Of a DNA stretch of 62,751 bases, positions 43,876 to 51,792 are shown one piece after another (within the stretch, counting starts at the first letter, position 1; each line of letters opens with the position of its first letter). The notes under the pieces are model-generated. The model did not search any database. It saw only the letters and a program-made list of their open reading frames with translations, and was not told the DNA's origin. The translations under genes were made by a program, and so were the position numbers. This DNA is from Spirochaetaceae bacterium (GTDB lineage: Bacteria; Spirochaetota; Spirochaetia; SZUA-6; DRHE01). Location: the NCBI GenBank assembly GCA_020353535.1, contig CP070696.1, positions 3,166,654 through 3,229,404 on the forward strand, written 5' to 3'.

Positions 43876-44801
43876 GCAAGATCCTCGGACTTGGCGGCGT
43901 CACCGTGGATCAAATCGGCGTGGTGCAGCACGTTCCGGGTCCCGATGAGGTCGTTCGCCTGCAGGAGTACCACGTCGAACAGGGGGGAATGGTCGCCACA
44001 GCCATGGTGGCGGCAGCCCGGCTGGGTGCAAAACCTGAGTTCCTCGGCGCTGTGGGGGATGACGCGAACGGACGCCTCATTCTGCAGAGCTTCGCATCCG
44101 AAGGGGTAGCGGCCGGGACGGTACAGGTCATCCCCGGCGGGATCAGTGCATTTAGCTTTATTTTGGTGGAGCAACACTCCGGAAAACGCACCATCATCCA
44201 CGAACCCGGCGTCCAGCAAAGCAGGATCCTGAATGGTCTACCGGAAAACCCGAAGGCGCTCCTATCCGGAGTCGGCTATCTTCATCTCGATGGATTCTGG
44301 ATGGATACGGCCATCACCATGGCGGAAAGCGCCAAAGAGGCGGAAATTCAGATCACCCTGGACATCGGGCAGAATCAGAGAGATCCGAAGATCGAAAATC
44401 TGCTCGCCCTGGCGGACTACGTGATTCCCTCTCTGACCTTTGCCCGCAGGTTCACCAGGAGGGAGGAGGTACAAAGTGCTGCCGAAGGGCTGCTCGGCTA
44501 CGGCGCCAAGGCGGTTATCCAAACACTAGGCGAGCAGGGAGCCTTCGTTATCGCGGATGACGGCCGGAGTTTCACCGTGCCTGCATTTGCGGTGGAGGTA
44601 GTCGACACCACGGGCGCCGGGGACAGCTTCCACGGCGGATTCTTGTTTGCCCTCAGCCGGGGCTTCGCCCTGAAAGAGGCGGTCATGTTTGCCAGCGCCG
44701 TGGCGGCGCTGAAATGCACCCGTGTTGGCGGACAGTCCGGCCTGCCCTCACTCCCCCAGGTCATGGAATTCCTCTCCGAGCGAGGAGTTACGCTGCCCTA
44801 A
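43872..44801 (+). CDS. PfkB family carbohydrate kinase (ribokinase-like)
   Basis: A 309-residue kinase: GLGGVTVDQIGVV start, the substrate-binding GGMVATAMVAAARLGA, and the C-terminal signature DTTGAGDSFHGGFLFAL with its catalytic Asp. Family members phosphorylate ribose, fructose, ketodeoxygluconate, adenosine and others; the exact sugar is not clear. It is coupled to hflX by ATGA. It could supply the sugar phosphate that the broken xylulokinase no longer makes, but that is speculation. Confidence 0.85.
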   Translation: MSKILGLGGVTVDQIGVVQHVPGPDEVVRLQEYHVEQGGMVATAMVAAARLGAKPEFLGAVGDDANGRLILQSFASEGVAAGTVQVIPGGISAFSFILVEQHSGKRTIIHEPGVQQSRILNGLPENPKALLSGVGYLHLDGFWMDTAITMAESAKEAEIQITLDIGQNQRDPKIENLLALADYVIPSLTFARRFTRREEVQSAAEGLLGYGAKAVIQTLGEQGAFVIADDGRSFTVPAFAVEVVDTTGAGDSFHGGFLFALSRGFALKEAVMFASAVAALKCTRVGGQSGLPSLPQVMEFLSERGVTLP

Positions 44802-44842
44802 TCACTTTAACCGCAGGAACTATAAGAAATCCTGACCTTCCG

Positions 44843-45757
44843 CTAGCCGACCGCCTGTTCCTGCAGAACGTCCCCCTGTACGCCGATCTCCAGCCACTGA
44901 ATCGGGATCTTGCGCTCCGATTCCGCTGAAGCCTGGCGGGCCAGCTGCAGAAGACCCCGGCAGCAAGGCACCTCCATGGTCAGCACGGTCAGGGAGCGGA
45001 TACCGGCGAAATCGATCAGAGCCTTGAGCTTGTCCAGGTAGATGTCCTGACTGGAATCGAGCTTGGGACAGGCAATGGCCAGCCGTTTTCCCTGCAGGAA
45101 TTGCCGGTGGAAATCCCCATAGGCGTAGGCCACGCAATCGGCTGCCAGCAGCACGTCCGCGTCCTTGAAGTACGGAGCCGACGGGGGAACCAGGTGCAAC
45201 TGCACGGGCCACTGCCTCAGCTGGGAAGGAACCGCCGGTGTATCCGCATCCACTGCGCCGCTCACGGCCTGGAAGTCCCGCACCTGCGCACCGGGGCAGC
45301 CGCCGGCAGGATGGCCGCCGTGGGCGTGAGCAGCGGGATGCGCCGCGTGGCCGGCGTGAGCCCTGTGTCCACCGTGCGCGCCATGCCCGGCGTGCACAGC
45401 CTCCGGAACCTCAACCTGCATTCCCTTCTCCTTCAATACAGCCATAGCCTGCTGGAGATACTCCTGTTCACCATGCTCCTGCAGGTGAGCCAGATGCGCC
45501 CGGATCACGCCCTCGCCTTGAAGAATCACGTTCTCCATGACCCTTCGTTCGCTGTAAGCCTCCGCCTCCCGCTCTTCGATGGCGATGGCCCCCACCGGAC
45601 ATTCGCCGATGCAGGCGCCCAAACCGTCGCAGAACAGGTCGCTGATCAAGCGCGCCTTGCCGTCGATCATCTGCAGCGCTCCTTCGGGGCAGTTGGGGAT
45701 GCACTGGCCACAGCCGTTGCACAATTCGTCATCTATGTGAATAATCTTTCGCTTCAT
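44843..45757 (-). CDS. Dicluster ferredoxin-like protein with a histidine-rich linker
   Basis: A 304-residue protein. The first cluster site is complete (C13, C16, C19, C23). The second reads CDGLGACIGECP: the second Cys is Leu46, leaving C43, C49 and C53. Residues 122-149 hold ten His in an Ala/Gly-rich run (AGHGAHGGHRAHAGHAAH), a likely metal-binding stretch. The C-terminal domain (about 175-304) has a Rossmann-like feel and carries VLLAADCVAYAYGDFH, ACPKLD and EVPCCRGLLQL with further Cys. It is divergent from a Crp/Fnr gene. A redox or metal-handling role is inferred. Confidence 0.7.
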   Translation of the reverse strand: MKRKIIHIDDELCNGCGQCIPNCPEGALQMIDGKARLISDLFCDGLGACIGECPVGAIAIEEREAEAYSERRVMENVILQGEGVIRAHLAHLQEHGEQEYLQQAMAVLKEKGMQVEVPEAVHAGHGAHGGHRAHAGHAAHPAAHAHGGHPAGGCPGAQVRDFQAVSGAVDADTPAVPSQLRQWPVQLHLVPPSAPYFKDADVLLAADCVAYAYGDFHRQFLQGKRLAIACPKLDSSQDIYLDKLKALIDFAGIRSLTVLTMEVPCCRGLLQLARQASAESERKIPIQWLEIGVQGDVLQEQAVG

Positions 45758-45821
45758 GTCGTCCTCCGTATGCCTTTGATGGTATCCTGGATAAGATCAC
45801 GATCTTCCGTCGCAATCTCAT

Positions 45822-45836
45822 GTACGATAATCGTAC
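45822..45836. promoter_or_regulatory. Perfect 15-bp palindrome upstream of the His-rich ferredoxin
   Basis: GTACGAT, A, ATCGTAC is a perfect inverted repeat in the 178-base divergent gap, nearer to the ferredoxin start. It does not match a Crp/Fnr half site and may bind a second regulator. Confidence 0.45.
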
Positions 45837-45854
45837 GTCAGGGGAGATTGTTCC

Positions 45855-45868
45855 TTGATCTGAGTCAA
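45855..45868. promoter_or_regulatory. FNR/CRP-like box between the ferredoxin and Crp/Fnr genes
   Basis: TTGATCTGAGTCAA matches the FNR consensus TTGAT-N4-ATCAA with one mismatch. It is flanked by TTCC on the left and GAGGAA on the right, extending the dyad. It is probably the binding site for the adjacent Crp/Fnr protein. Confidence 0.6.
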
Positions 45869-45935
45869 GAGGAACGATGTTTTTTTCTTGATTATTCGGC
45901 TCAGGCTTCTGAAATTCAAACGTAGAGGTTGATTC

Positions 45936-46613
45936 GTGGCCACAATGCCCTTCGACGCCCACAAACTATTGAAAAACTCAGACTTCTTCAATGGGATCTC
46001 CGAACGGAGCATCCGTTCCCTGGCGGCCATCTGTATACCCAAACGGGTGGAAAAACGAAAGTATGTCTTCATGGAGGGGGAGGAGGGTCACTCCATGTAT
46101 ATCCTGGCTGAAGGCGGGATTCAGCTGTACAAAACTGCCGCCGACGGCCGGGAGATCGTGATCAAGACGATTCGCGCGGGGGAGATCTTCGGCGAAGTGG
46201 TGCTCTTCGAGGAGAACGAATATCCGGTAAGCGCCGTAGCCCTGGAGAAGAGCCTGCTGCTGCGGCTGCCCAGGCAGCAGATCGACTGCCTTCTGGTGTC
46301 CGACAGCTTCCGCCGCGACTTCATCGGCATGCTAATGCGCAAACAGCGCTATCTGGCCGACCGTATCCTCTACCTCACTGGACACGATGTGGAGGAGCGC
46401 TTCTTCTACTTCCTGGAGGAGCAGTTCGGCCGCCGGCAGGAGTACCCCATCTCCCTGAGCAAGAAGGATATCGCCGCGGCCATCGGCACCATCCCGGAGA
46501 CCTTTTCCCGCCTGCTGCTGCGTCTCAAAGAGGAGAATAAGATCCGCTGGGAGGAAGACACCCTCAGCGTCGCCGAGCGCTTCTGGGAGCGATTCGACAG
46601 CCGGAGCGGATGA
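45936..46613 (+). CDS. Crp/Fnr family transcriptional regulator
   Basis: A 225-residue regulator: cyclic-nucleotide-binding-like sensor (about 25-130, with GEIFGEVVLFEENEYPVSAV), dimer helix, and winged helix (about 165-215, SKKDIAAAIGTIPETFSRLL). It lacks the N-terminal Cys cluster of FNR, so it does not hold the oxygen-sensing Fe-S cluster that way. GTG 45936 follows AGAGG with seven bases between; ATG 45945 is an alternative. An FNR-like box lies in its own upstream region, suggesting autoregulation and control of the His-rich ferredoxin. Confidence 0.88.
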   Translation: MATMPFDAHKLLKNSDFFNGISERSIRSLAAICIPKRVEKRKYVFMEGEEGHSMYILAEGGIQLYKTAADGREIVIKTIRAGEIFGEVVLFEENEYPVSAVALEKSLLLRLPRQQIDCLLVSDSFRRDFIGMLMRKQRYLADRILYLTGHDVEERFFYFLEEQFGRRQEYPISLSKKDIAAAIGTIPETFSRLLLRLKEENKIRWEEDTLSVAERFWERFDSRSG

Positions 46614-46616
46614 CCT

Positions 46617-47267
46617 TCAAATGTTCTCGAGAAAGGCGGGAAGCTCCTTGATGCTGGCGATCCGGGGCACCTCGTGATCCGGACTCGTCTCCGCATCCCC
46701 TTCAGCCACCCACAGGACCTTACCCCCGATCTCTCGAAAGGCGATCAGATAGTCGAGGCGGTTGTCGATGAACAGCACCTCGGAGGCTTTGCGTTTCAGC
46801 TCGGTCAGCACGTGCAGGTACACCGCTCTCTCGGGCTTGCCCCGGAAATCATTGATGCGGATGTCGAAGATCCTTTCGAAGAATCCGTCGATCTCCAGGT
46901 ACTCGAGGATGCGCCGGGCATGCTCCACGGGGGCATTGGTGAGTATCGCCTTGGGCAAGGTGACAGACCTTAAAGCCGCGATAAGCTCCGGATCTTTTTG
47001 CAGATATCGGTGCACGTTGGTGGGATGGGCAAACTCCAGGTAGCTTTCCGGATCCTTGAAATCGTGTTCCTTCATTAATCCGGTGAGGGTCGTGCCGTGC
47101 TTTTGGCTCAGCTGGCGGCGAAGGCGGGCCGCTGCGGTCGCATCCAGATTGAGGTAGCGCGATACGTAGGTGGTCATCCGGCGGGATATCTCCTCCACCA
47201 TCCCGCTGGAAGGGGGATAGAGAGTCTCGTCCAGATCGAAAAGCAGGTAAGTGATATCGCCGCTCAC
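46617..47267 (-). CDS. HAD-superfamily hydrolase (pyrimidine 5'-nucleotidase-like)
   Basis: A 216-residue HAD phosphatase. Motif I FDLDETLYPP (nucleophile Asp and acid/base Asp), motif II ILTNAP, motif III Lys in GKPERAVY, motif IV FIDNRLDYL. The helical cap after motif I and the YPPSSG segment resemble yeast SDT1-type pyrimidine 5'-nucleotidases. GTG start at 47267 with weak ribosome site. It ends 3 bases after the convergent Crp/Fnr gene. Confidence 0.8.
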   Translation of the reverse strand: MSGDITYLLFDLDETLYPPSSGMVEEISRRMTTYVSRYLNLDATAAARLRRQLSQKHGTTLTGLMKEHDFKDPESYLEFAHPTNVHRYLQKDPELIAALRSVTLPKAILTNAPVEHARRILEYLEIDGFFERIFDIRINDFRGKPERAVYLHVLTELKRKASEVLFIDNRLDYLIAFREIGGKVLWVAEGDAETSPDHEVPRIASIKELPAFLENI

Positions 47268-47338
47268 GGGCTGAGGGTACGGATTTTCGCCGTCTCTGTC
47301 CAGAGGTGGACAGCTTGCCGGAAGATACGGGCATCAGA

Positions 47339-47367
47339 TTGCCAGCTCGGGTAGATTCAACTATCAT
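47339..47367 (+). promoter_or_regulatory. Promoter-like pair overlapping the SMUG1 start region
   Basis: TTGCCA (47339-47344), 17 bases, TATCAT (47362-47367). If used, transcription would begin near 47,375, which favours the in-frame ATG at 47378 as a leaderless start. Confidence 0.35.
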
Positions 47368-48109
47368 GATCCGACAGATGAACCGCGAAACCGAAGCGCT
47401 GGTCAGGGCGGCTGAAAAGCTCATCCGCTGCCTCAAGCCTCTGGAATTCGCTGCTCCAGTTGCCTACACCTACAATCCTCTGGTGTACGCCTGGAGCGCC
47501 TATCGCTTGTACCTGGAGCGCTTCGGCGGCGGCCGAAAACGGGTGCTGCTGCTGGGCATGAATCCCGGACCCTGGGGCATGGCTCAGACAGGGGTGCCCT
47601 TCGGGGATATCGAGGCGGTGCGGGAGTGGATGGGGATCGAAGGCTCGGTTGCCCGTCCTGTGGTAGAACATCCCCGCCGACCCGTACTGGGATTTGCCGT
47701 AACCCGCGGTGAGGTCAGCGGCAGGCGCCTCTGGAGTCTAATGAACCGCCGTTTCGGAAGCGCGGACCTGTTTTTTCGGGATCACTTCGTGGGCAACTAC
47801 TGTCCCCTGCTGTTTCTCGATGGGGCGGGAAAAAACATCACTCCCGACAAACTTCGCTCTACGGACAGGGAAACCCTGTTTCTTTGCTGCGATGATCACC
47901 TGCGAGCCACGATCCAAACCCTCGATCCTGATTGGTTGATCGGGGTGGGCAGGTTCGCGGAGCAGCGGCTTCGAATGGTACAGAATATGCTTTCTCTGAC
48001 TGAACGGAAGATCGCCGGGATTCTCCACCCCAGTCCGGCCAGCCCGGCAGCCAACAGGGATTGGGCAGCCAGGACAACGGAACAACTGATATCTCTCGGG
48101 GTTTGGTAG
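47366..48109 (+). CDS. SMUG1-type uracil-DNA glycosylase
   Basis: A base-excision repair enzyme of about 247 residues that removes uracil from DNA. The active-site motif GMNPGPWGMAQTGVPFGD and the late HPSPASPAAN loop are diagnostic of the SMUG branch; bacterial SMUG1 genes are patchy. The start is uncertain: ATG 47366 or ATG 47378, and a longer frame opens to 47306, but sequence similarity begins near RETEALVRAAEKL. No ribosome site is visible at either ATG. Confidence 0.87.
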   Translation: MIRQMNRETEALVRAAEKLIRCLKPLEFAAPVAYTYNPLVYAWSAYRLYLERFGGGRKRVLLLGMNPGPWGMAQTGVPFGDIEAVREWMGIEGSVARPVVEHPRRPVLGFAVTRGEVSGRRLWSLMNRRFGSADLFFRDHFVGNYCPLLFLDGAGKNITPDKLRSTDRETLFLCCDDHLRATIQTLDPDWLIGVGRFAEQRLRMVQNMLSLTERKIAGILHPSPASPAANRDWAARTTEQLISLGVW

Positions 48110-48952
48110 CTATGATCGCGAGGGCGCAACACCGGTCAGGGTTTCAGCGATCCCCCAAAGACGGCTGGCCTCTTCCGGATCGAGGGGAGCCTTGCGCTCC
48201 TTGCCCACTCCCTCGAAGAACCGTCCGCTGAGACTGTCCACCTCGGGGGCGGTGGCCAGATACACGCCGGTGTCGGTCTCTCTGCCCAGCAAGGCCACAC
48301 CGAGGGAACCTGGCACGCGCAGGTACCAGGGGAGATGGCGGATGATCCTCGATCGGATCAGTCCGGGGTGGAAGGCGTTGGAGGTGATCCCGGTGCCCTC
48401 CAGGCGACGGGCCAGCTCCATGGAGAACAGGGCTTTAGCCAGCTCCGCCTGCAGCTTCGCCCGCGCCGGACCATAGTTGTGCTCCAACTGCAGGTCATCG
48501 AAGTGAATCCTGGCGAACCGCAGAGGCCCGGCGTTTCCAGTTACCGTAAGAACCCGGGCTGGGACACTTCGCTTCAGCAGACCGAGGAGCAGGGTGGTGA
48601 GCAGGAAGTGGCCTAGGAACTCTACGGCCAGAGTCATCTCCACTCCTTCGACGCTGACCGTCCGTCGGGGGTACAGCACTCCCGCACAGTTCATCAGCAC
48701 ATCGAGCCGGTCGTAGCGTTGCTCGAAGGTGCGCACGGCTGCGCGCACGGAGCTCCACTCAGCCAGGTCGGCGGGCAGAAGGTCGATGCCCTCGTTTCCC
48801 GTGGCCTCGACCAGCTCCTGTCGGGTTTGCTCCGCTCGCCCCTGATCCCTGCTGAGCAGTACGATCCGCGCACCCAGTCGGGCCAGACCGAGAGCGGCAG
48901 CCCTGCCCACCCCGGCACTGCCCCCGGTAACCAACACGAGTTTTTCCTTCAC
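48110..48952 (-). CDS. Retinol-dehydrogenase-like SDR with altered active site
   Basis: A 280-residue Rossmann SDR. The coenzyme motif TGGSAGVG and NCAGVL are intact. The segment that normally holds the catalytic Ser reads VLTVTGNAG, and the usual YxxxK reads NYGPARAK, with Tyr six residues before Lys instead of four. It may be catalytically different or inactive. GTG 48952 follows the upstream stop by 8 bases with an AGGA ribosome site; the frame above it is not SDR. Confidence 0.75.
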   Translation of the reverse strand: MKEKLVLVTGGSAGVGRAAALGLARLGARIVLLSRDQGRAEQTRQELVEATGNEGIDLLPADLAEWSSVRAAVRTFEQRYDRLDVLMNCAGVLYPRRTVSVEGVEMTLAVEFLGHFLLTTLLLGLLKRSVPARVLTVTGNAGPLRFARIHFDDLQLEHNYGPARAKLQAELAKALFSMELARRLEGTGITSNAFHPGLIRSRIIRHLPWYLRVPGSLGVALLGRETDTGVYLATAPEVDSLSGRFFEGVGKERKAPLDPEEASRLWGIAETLTGVAPSRS

Positions 48953-48960
48953 GGACGATC

Positions 48961-50304
48961 CTACTCGATCCGCGGGTGTTTGCTGCTGAGATCCCTCAGC
49001 CGCTCGTTGTTGATAATGATAGTGGCATAGATGGTGTCCAGATGGACGTTCAGATCCCTCTGCATGCTTTCCGGCAGTCTGGCCAGCTTGTCCTGATTGC
49101 TCTTTTTCCCCAGCCACTGCACCATTCCGAAGCTCTCCTCGAAGATCCTGCGCATGGTGTCGCCGATCGAGTCGATGGTGTCGCTGATCTTGTCGACCGG
49201 GATAGTGTTGATCTTCTTGTTGATCTGGGCCGTGCGTATGTAGTCACGAACCCGCAACAGGGTTTTTTCCAGCTGATTGGTCTCTGCAATCAGGGCTTCC
49301 AAAGAGGCCGTCTTCCTCTCGATGCTCTCTCCGCCGATGATGTAGCTGTACTCGATGTCCTTTCGGGCGGTTTTTTCCTCCCGGCCAGCCAAACGGGCAA
49401 AAAAAGAACGGATCTTGGCAAGGAACGAAGGTTTGGGTTGATAAAGAAAATAGATGTTTTCGAGGATCGGCAGCAGGGCCGCCACATCCTTGGTGCGCGC
49501 CAGGTAACGGTGCAAAACGCGCATGTACTTCCGCCTGATCGAGGGGGAGGCGGTCGGCTTGTCCACCGCCTCGTACTTTTCCTTGAGTCTCGACTCCAGG
49601 CTCTCATCGTTCTGCTCCAGCTCCTGGAGCACCCCTTTTGTCAGCTGCGGATCGTAGCTCAATCCCAGCCGGTTGCAGCGTTCCTTGATCAAGGCATCGA
49701 AGGTTTCCGAGCTCTTCCTATAGATCTGCAGACTGCCGATTTCCTCCCGTATCTCCATTCTCAAGCGCAGGGAGTACTCGTCGATTTTGATCTGTTCCAG
49801 CCTCTCGAAGAAGGGTTCGATCCGTTCCTTCAACAACTCCTCGATATCCTTGCGTTTCTGTCGGGCCAAAACTGCGGCTTCGGAATTGGGATCCTGGAGA
49901 AGCCACATACTGTTCTTCATGTGGAGCTCTTCGAGAAATCGCCGGATATCCGCATGGACCCGCCGGACTTCGGCGATATCCTTCAACTCGATGAAATGAG
50001 GACTGTCGAGAAGGGAGTTGCGGATCCCGTAGACGTTGTTGATAAGTTCGGCGAGCCAGCGGGTGTTGTTCTGCACCTCCCCTTCGCTGCTCTGCAGATC
50101 GTGCCTGTAAAAGGTGATTTTGCGAGTTTCAGGATCCACCGCCGCGTTGATTCCGCTGTCCGGGGCAAAAGATCGACGAAAGGGAACCGAGAGCGTGCGA
50201 ATCGATTCGGCCAGCGACCGGTACAGATCTTTGACATCCGCCACCCTTGAGGCGAGCTGCTCATTTTCCTTTTCGAGGTAGCGCAGCATCTCTGACAATC
50301 CCAT
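48961..50304 (-). CDS. Hypothetical coiled-coil protein, probably spirochaetal
   Basis: A 447-residue soluble, highly helical and charged protein with long heptad stretches. No signal peptide, membrane helix or known motif. Its general character is like the DUF5312-like protein at 41 kb and the N-terminal half of the GGDEF protein. The AAGGAG ribosome site and a TTGACA promoter precede it. It shares a transcript with the altered SDR downstream. Confidence 0.6.
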   Translation of the reverse strand: MGLSEMLRYLEKENEQLASRVADVKDLYRSLAESIRTLSVPFRRSFAPDSGINAAVDPETRKITFYRHDLQSSEGEVQNNTRWLAELINNVYGIRNSLLDSPHFIELKDIAEVRRVHADIRRFLEELHMKNSMWLLQDPNSEAAVLARQKRKDIEELLKERIEPFFERLEQIKIDEYSLRLRMEIREEIGSLQIYRKSSETFDALIKERCNRLGLSYDPQLTKGVLQELEQNDESLESRLKEKYEAVDKPTASPSIRRKYMRVLHRYLARTKDVAALLPILENIYFLYQPKPSFLAKIRSFFARLAGREEKTARKDIEYSYIIGGESIERKTASLEALIAETNQLEKTLLRVRDYIRTAQINKKINTIPVDKISDTIDSIGDTMRRIFEESFGMVQWLGKKSNQDKLARLPESMQRDLNVHLDTIYATIIINNERLRDLSSKHPRIE

Positions 50305-50328
50305 GGTTTTTCTCCTTGCCCAACCTAA

Positions 50329-50356
50329 AGTTTAGACCCAGGCGAAGAAATGTCAA
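50329..50356 (-). promoter_or_regulatory. Predicted promoter of the coiled-coil protein gene
   Basis: On the minus strand a consensus TTGACA (50356-50351), 16 bases, TAAACT (50334-50329), followed by AAGGAG and the start codon at 50304. Confidence 0.5.
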
Positions 50357-50417
50357 CTTTGCACTTTGCTTGATAGGCTCAGCTTCCGATAATGGAAGTA
50401 ATTGAAACAGGGTTTTG

Positions 50418-50451
50418 GGTCCTGGGGATTATTCCCTGGGGCCTTTTTTTT
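50418..50451 (+). terminator. Plus-strand intrinsic terminator without an obvious plus-strand gene
   Basis: On the plus strand GGTCCTGGGGA and TCCCTGGGGCC pair over 11 positions (four are G-U) around a TTAT loop, followed by eight T. On the minus strand the G-U positions become mismatches and there is no T run, so it works only rightward. It overlaps the 3' end of the leftward P-loop gene. Confidence 0.65.
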
Positions 50452-51172
50452 CACCCGCGGCCTTTCCGCTTGCGTACACCCGCCAGAGCTCTTCGAAGCA
50501 ACGGACCAGACGGTGCTCTAACTCTGAACCCCCGGCGGTTGTGTAGTCCTCCTCGTTCTCGAACACGGCGTAGGGGATCTGCAGATCCCCTACCGAGAGA
50601 AAATGAGGATCCTGGCACAGCTCGGACCAGTCATCCTCCGCGTACAAACGGCGCATTTTCTCGTCGGGCAGGCTGTGCTCCAGGATGCTGTGGGGCGCCT
50701 GGGGGTTGAAGCGCCGGCGGTTTTTCCGTATCGACTCCTGGAAGGAAACACTGACGTAGAGCACGACCGCCGCTCCGAGAATCCGGTCGCTCAACTGCTG
50801 GAAGGCTCGTCGATAGCCGCCGTGTGAGCTCCCACGAGAGAATTCGATGATCACGGTGCTCCCCTGCGGCCTTTCCGCCCGGTGTTTTTCGTATTCCAGA
50901 CACAGACGGCGCACCAGCAGATCCCACTGGTAGTCTTCCTTGAAGTACCCCTCCTCATTGGTATGCAGGCGGGATTTCCCCATCTCCGACAGCAGCTTGT
51001 CCTCCTCGAGCCAGGTCCATAGCATGGGAAAATCATCCACGACCACCAGCTCCCCGAGGTGCAACCTGCCCCGCTGTCCGGCATCCAGGGAGCTCAGGTG
51101 GTCTATAATCTCACTCTTTCCCGAAGCCGGTCTGCCGATGAGAATCAGGTTATCGAAGGTATCGCCGCTCAA
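50429..51172 (-). CDS. P-loop NTPase of unknown function
   Basis: A 247-residue protein with a Walker A loop GRPASGKSE at residues 13-21 and a possible Walker B LVVVDDFP. Later blocks include VIIEFSRGSSHGGYRRAF and LYVSVSFQESIRKNRRRF. The shape resembles small nucleotide or adenylate kinases but no substrate motif is clear. It overlaps the DUF1707/LiaF-like gene (ATGA), giving a coupled three-gene set with the 3-hydroxyisobutyrate dehydrogenase-like gene. Confidence 0.6.
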   Translation of the reverse strand: MSGDTFDNLILIGRPASGKSEIIDHLSSLDAGQRGRLHLGELVVVDDFPMLWTWLEEDKLLSEMGKSRLHTNEEGYFKEDYQWDLLVRRLCLEYEKHRAERPQGSTVIIEFSRGSSHGGYRRAFQQLSDRILGAAVVLYVSVSFQESIRKNRRRFNPQAPHSILEHSLPDEKMRRLYAEDDWSELCQDPHFLSVGDLQIPYAVFENEEDYTTAGGSELEHRLVRCFEELWRVYASGKAAGEKKGPRE

Positions 51173-51792
51173 CGGGCCCTCACCTTCACGTCCCCCATCA
51201 TGATGAAACCACTGATGCGCACCCCCGGTCCCTTTTTGGGAAGCGCCGTCTTTACCCGCCTGCCCTCCTTGACCTCCCCCAGGATCGGCACCACCTCCAG
51301 CTGTACCGGAAGCTCTTCCGGCACTGTTACAACTACGCTACTCATCAGTGCCAAGACGTTGATCTCGACGATATCGGAGGGGAGGTCCAGATCCCGAAAG
51401 TCGAACTCCAGAGAGCTCATCAGGGTTCTGGCGTTGACCGTACGGCACTTCAGCCACTGCCCCCGCAGGCGACGGCTCATCATGATACCGTACACCGGCT
51501 GCTCGTCCTCCCGAAGAACAATACCCTTCGACGAGGCGGGTTTCTGGACCTCCTCCGGGGCTTCCGCCAGATCTCCGGGAATATCATCAATCAAGCGAGC
51601 CAGATCCTGGACGCTCCGGGCCTGATGGGCCAGGGAAATCCGCCGCTCGAACTCCTCCATCTCGAGGATATTCTTGGCGAAACATTCACTCAAGATTCTG
51701 ATGGTTCGCTCTCGCTTGGCCGGCAATCCCACGACGCTTCGTCGCTGTGGATGACCCGAGCTATCTTCCCGAAGATCACTGCGATCGCTCAT
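51169..51792 (-). CDS. DUF1707 / LiaF-like cell-envelope stress domain protein
   Basis: A 207-residue protein without membrane helices. The N-terminal half holds a DUF1707-type helical stretch (RTIRILSECFAKNILEMEEF, ARLIDDIPGD). The C-terminal half is a beta-helix-like LiaF domain (DLPSDIVEINVLALMSSVVV, PILGEVKEG, ISGFIMMGDVKV). Related proteins sense envelope stress in Gram-positives; here a cytoplasmic form lies in a diderm genome. I chose ATG 51792 because it overlaps the upstream stop (ATGA). The frame further upstream is a shadow of the dehydrogenase gene. Confidence 0.7.
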   Translation of the reverse strand: MSDRSDLREDSSGHPQRRSVVGLPAKRERTIRILSECFAKNILEMEEFERRISLAHQARSVQDLARLIDDIPGDLAEAPEEVQKPASSKGIVLREDEQPVYGIMMSRRLRGQWLKCRTVNARTLMSSLEFDFRDLDLPSDIVEINVLALMSSVVVTVPEELPVQLEVVPILGEVKEGRRVKTALPKKGPGVRISGFIMMGDVKVRAR

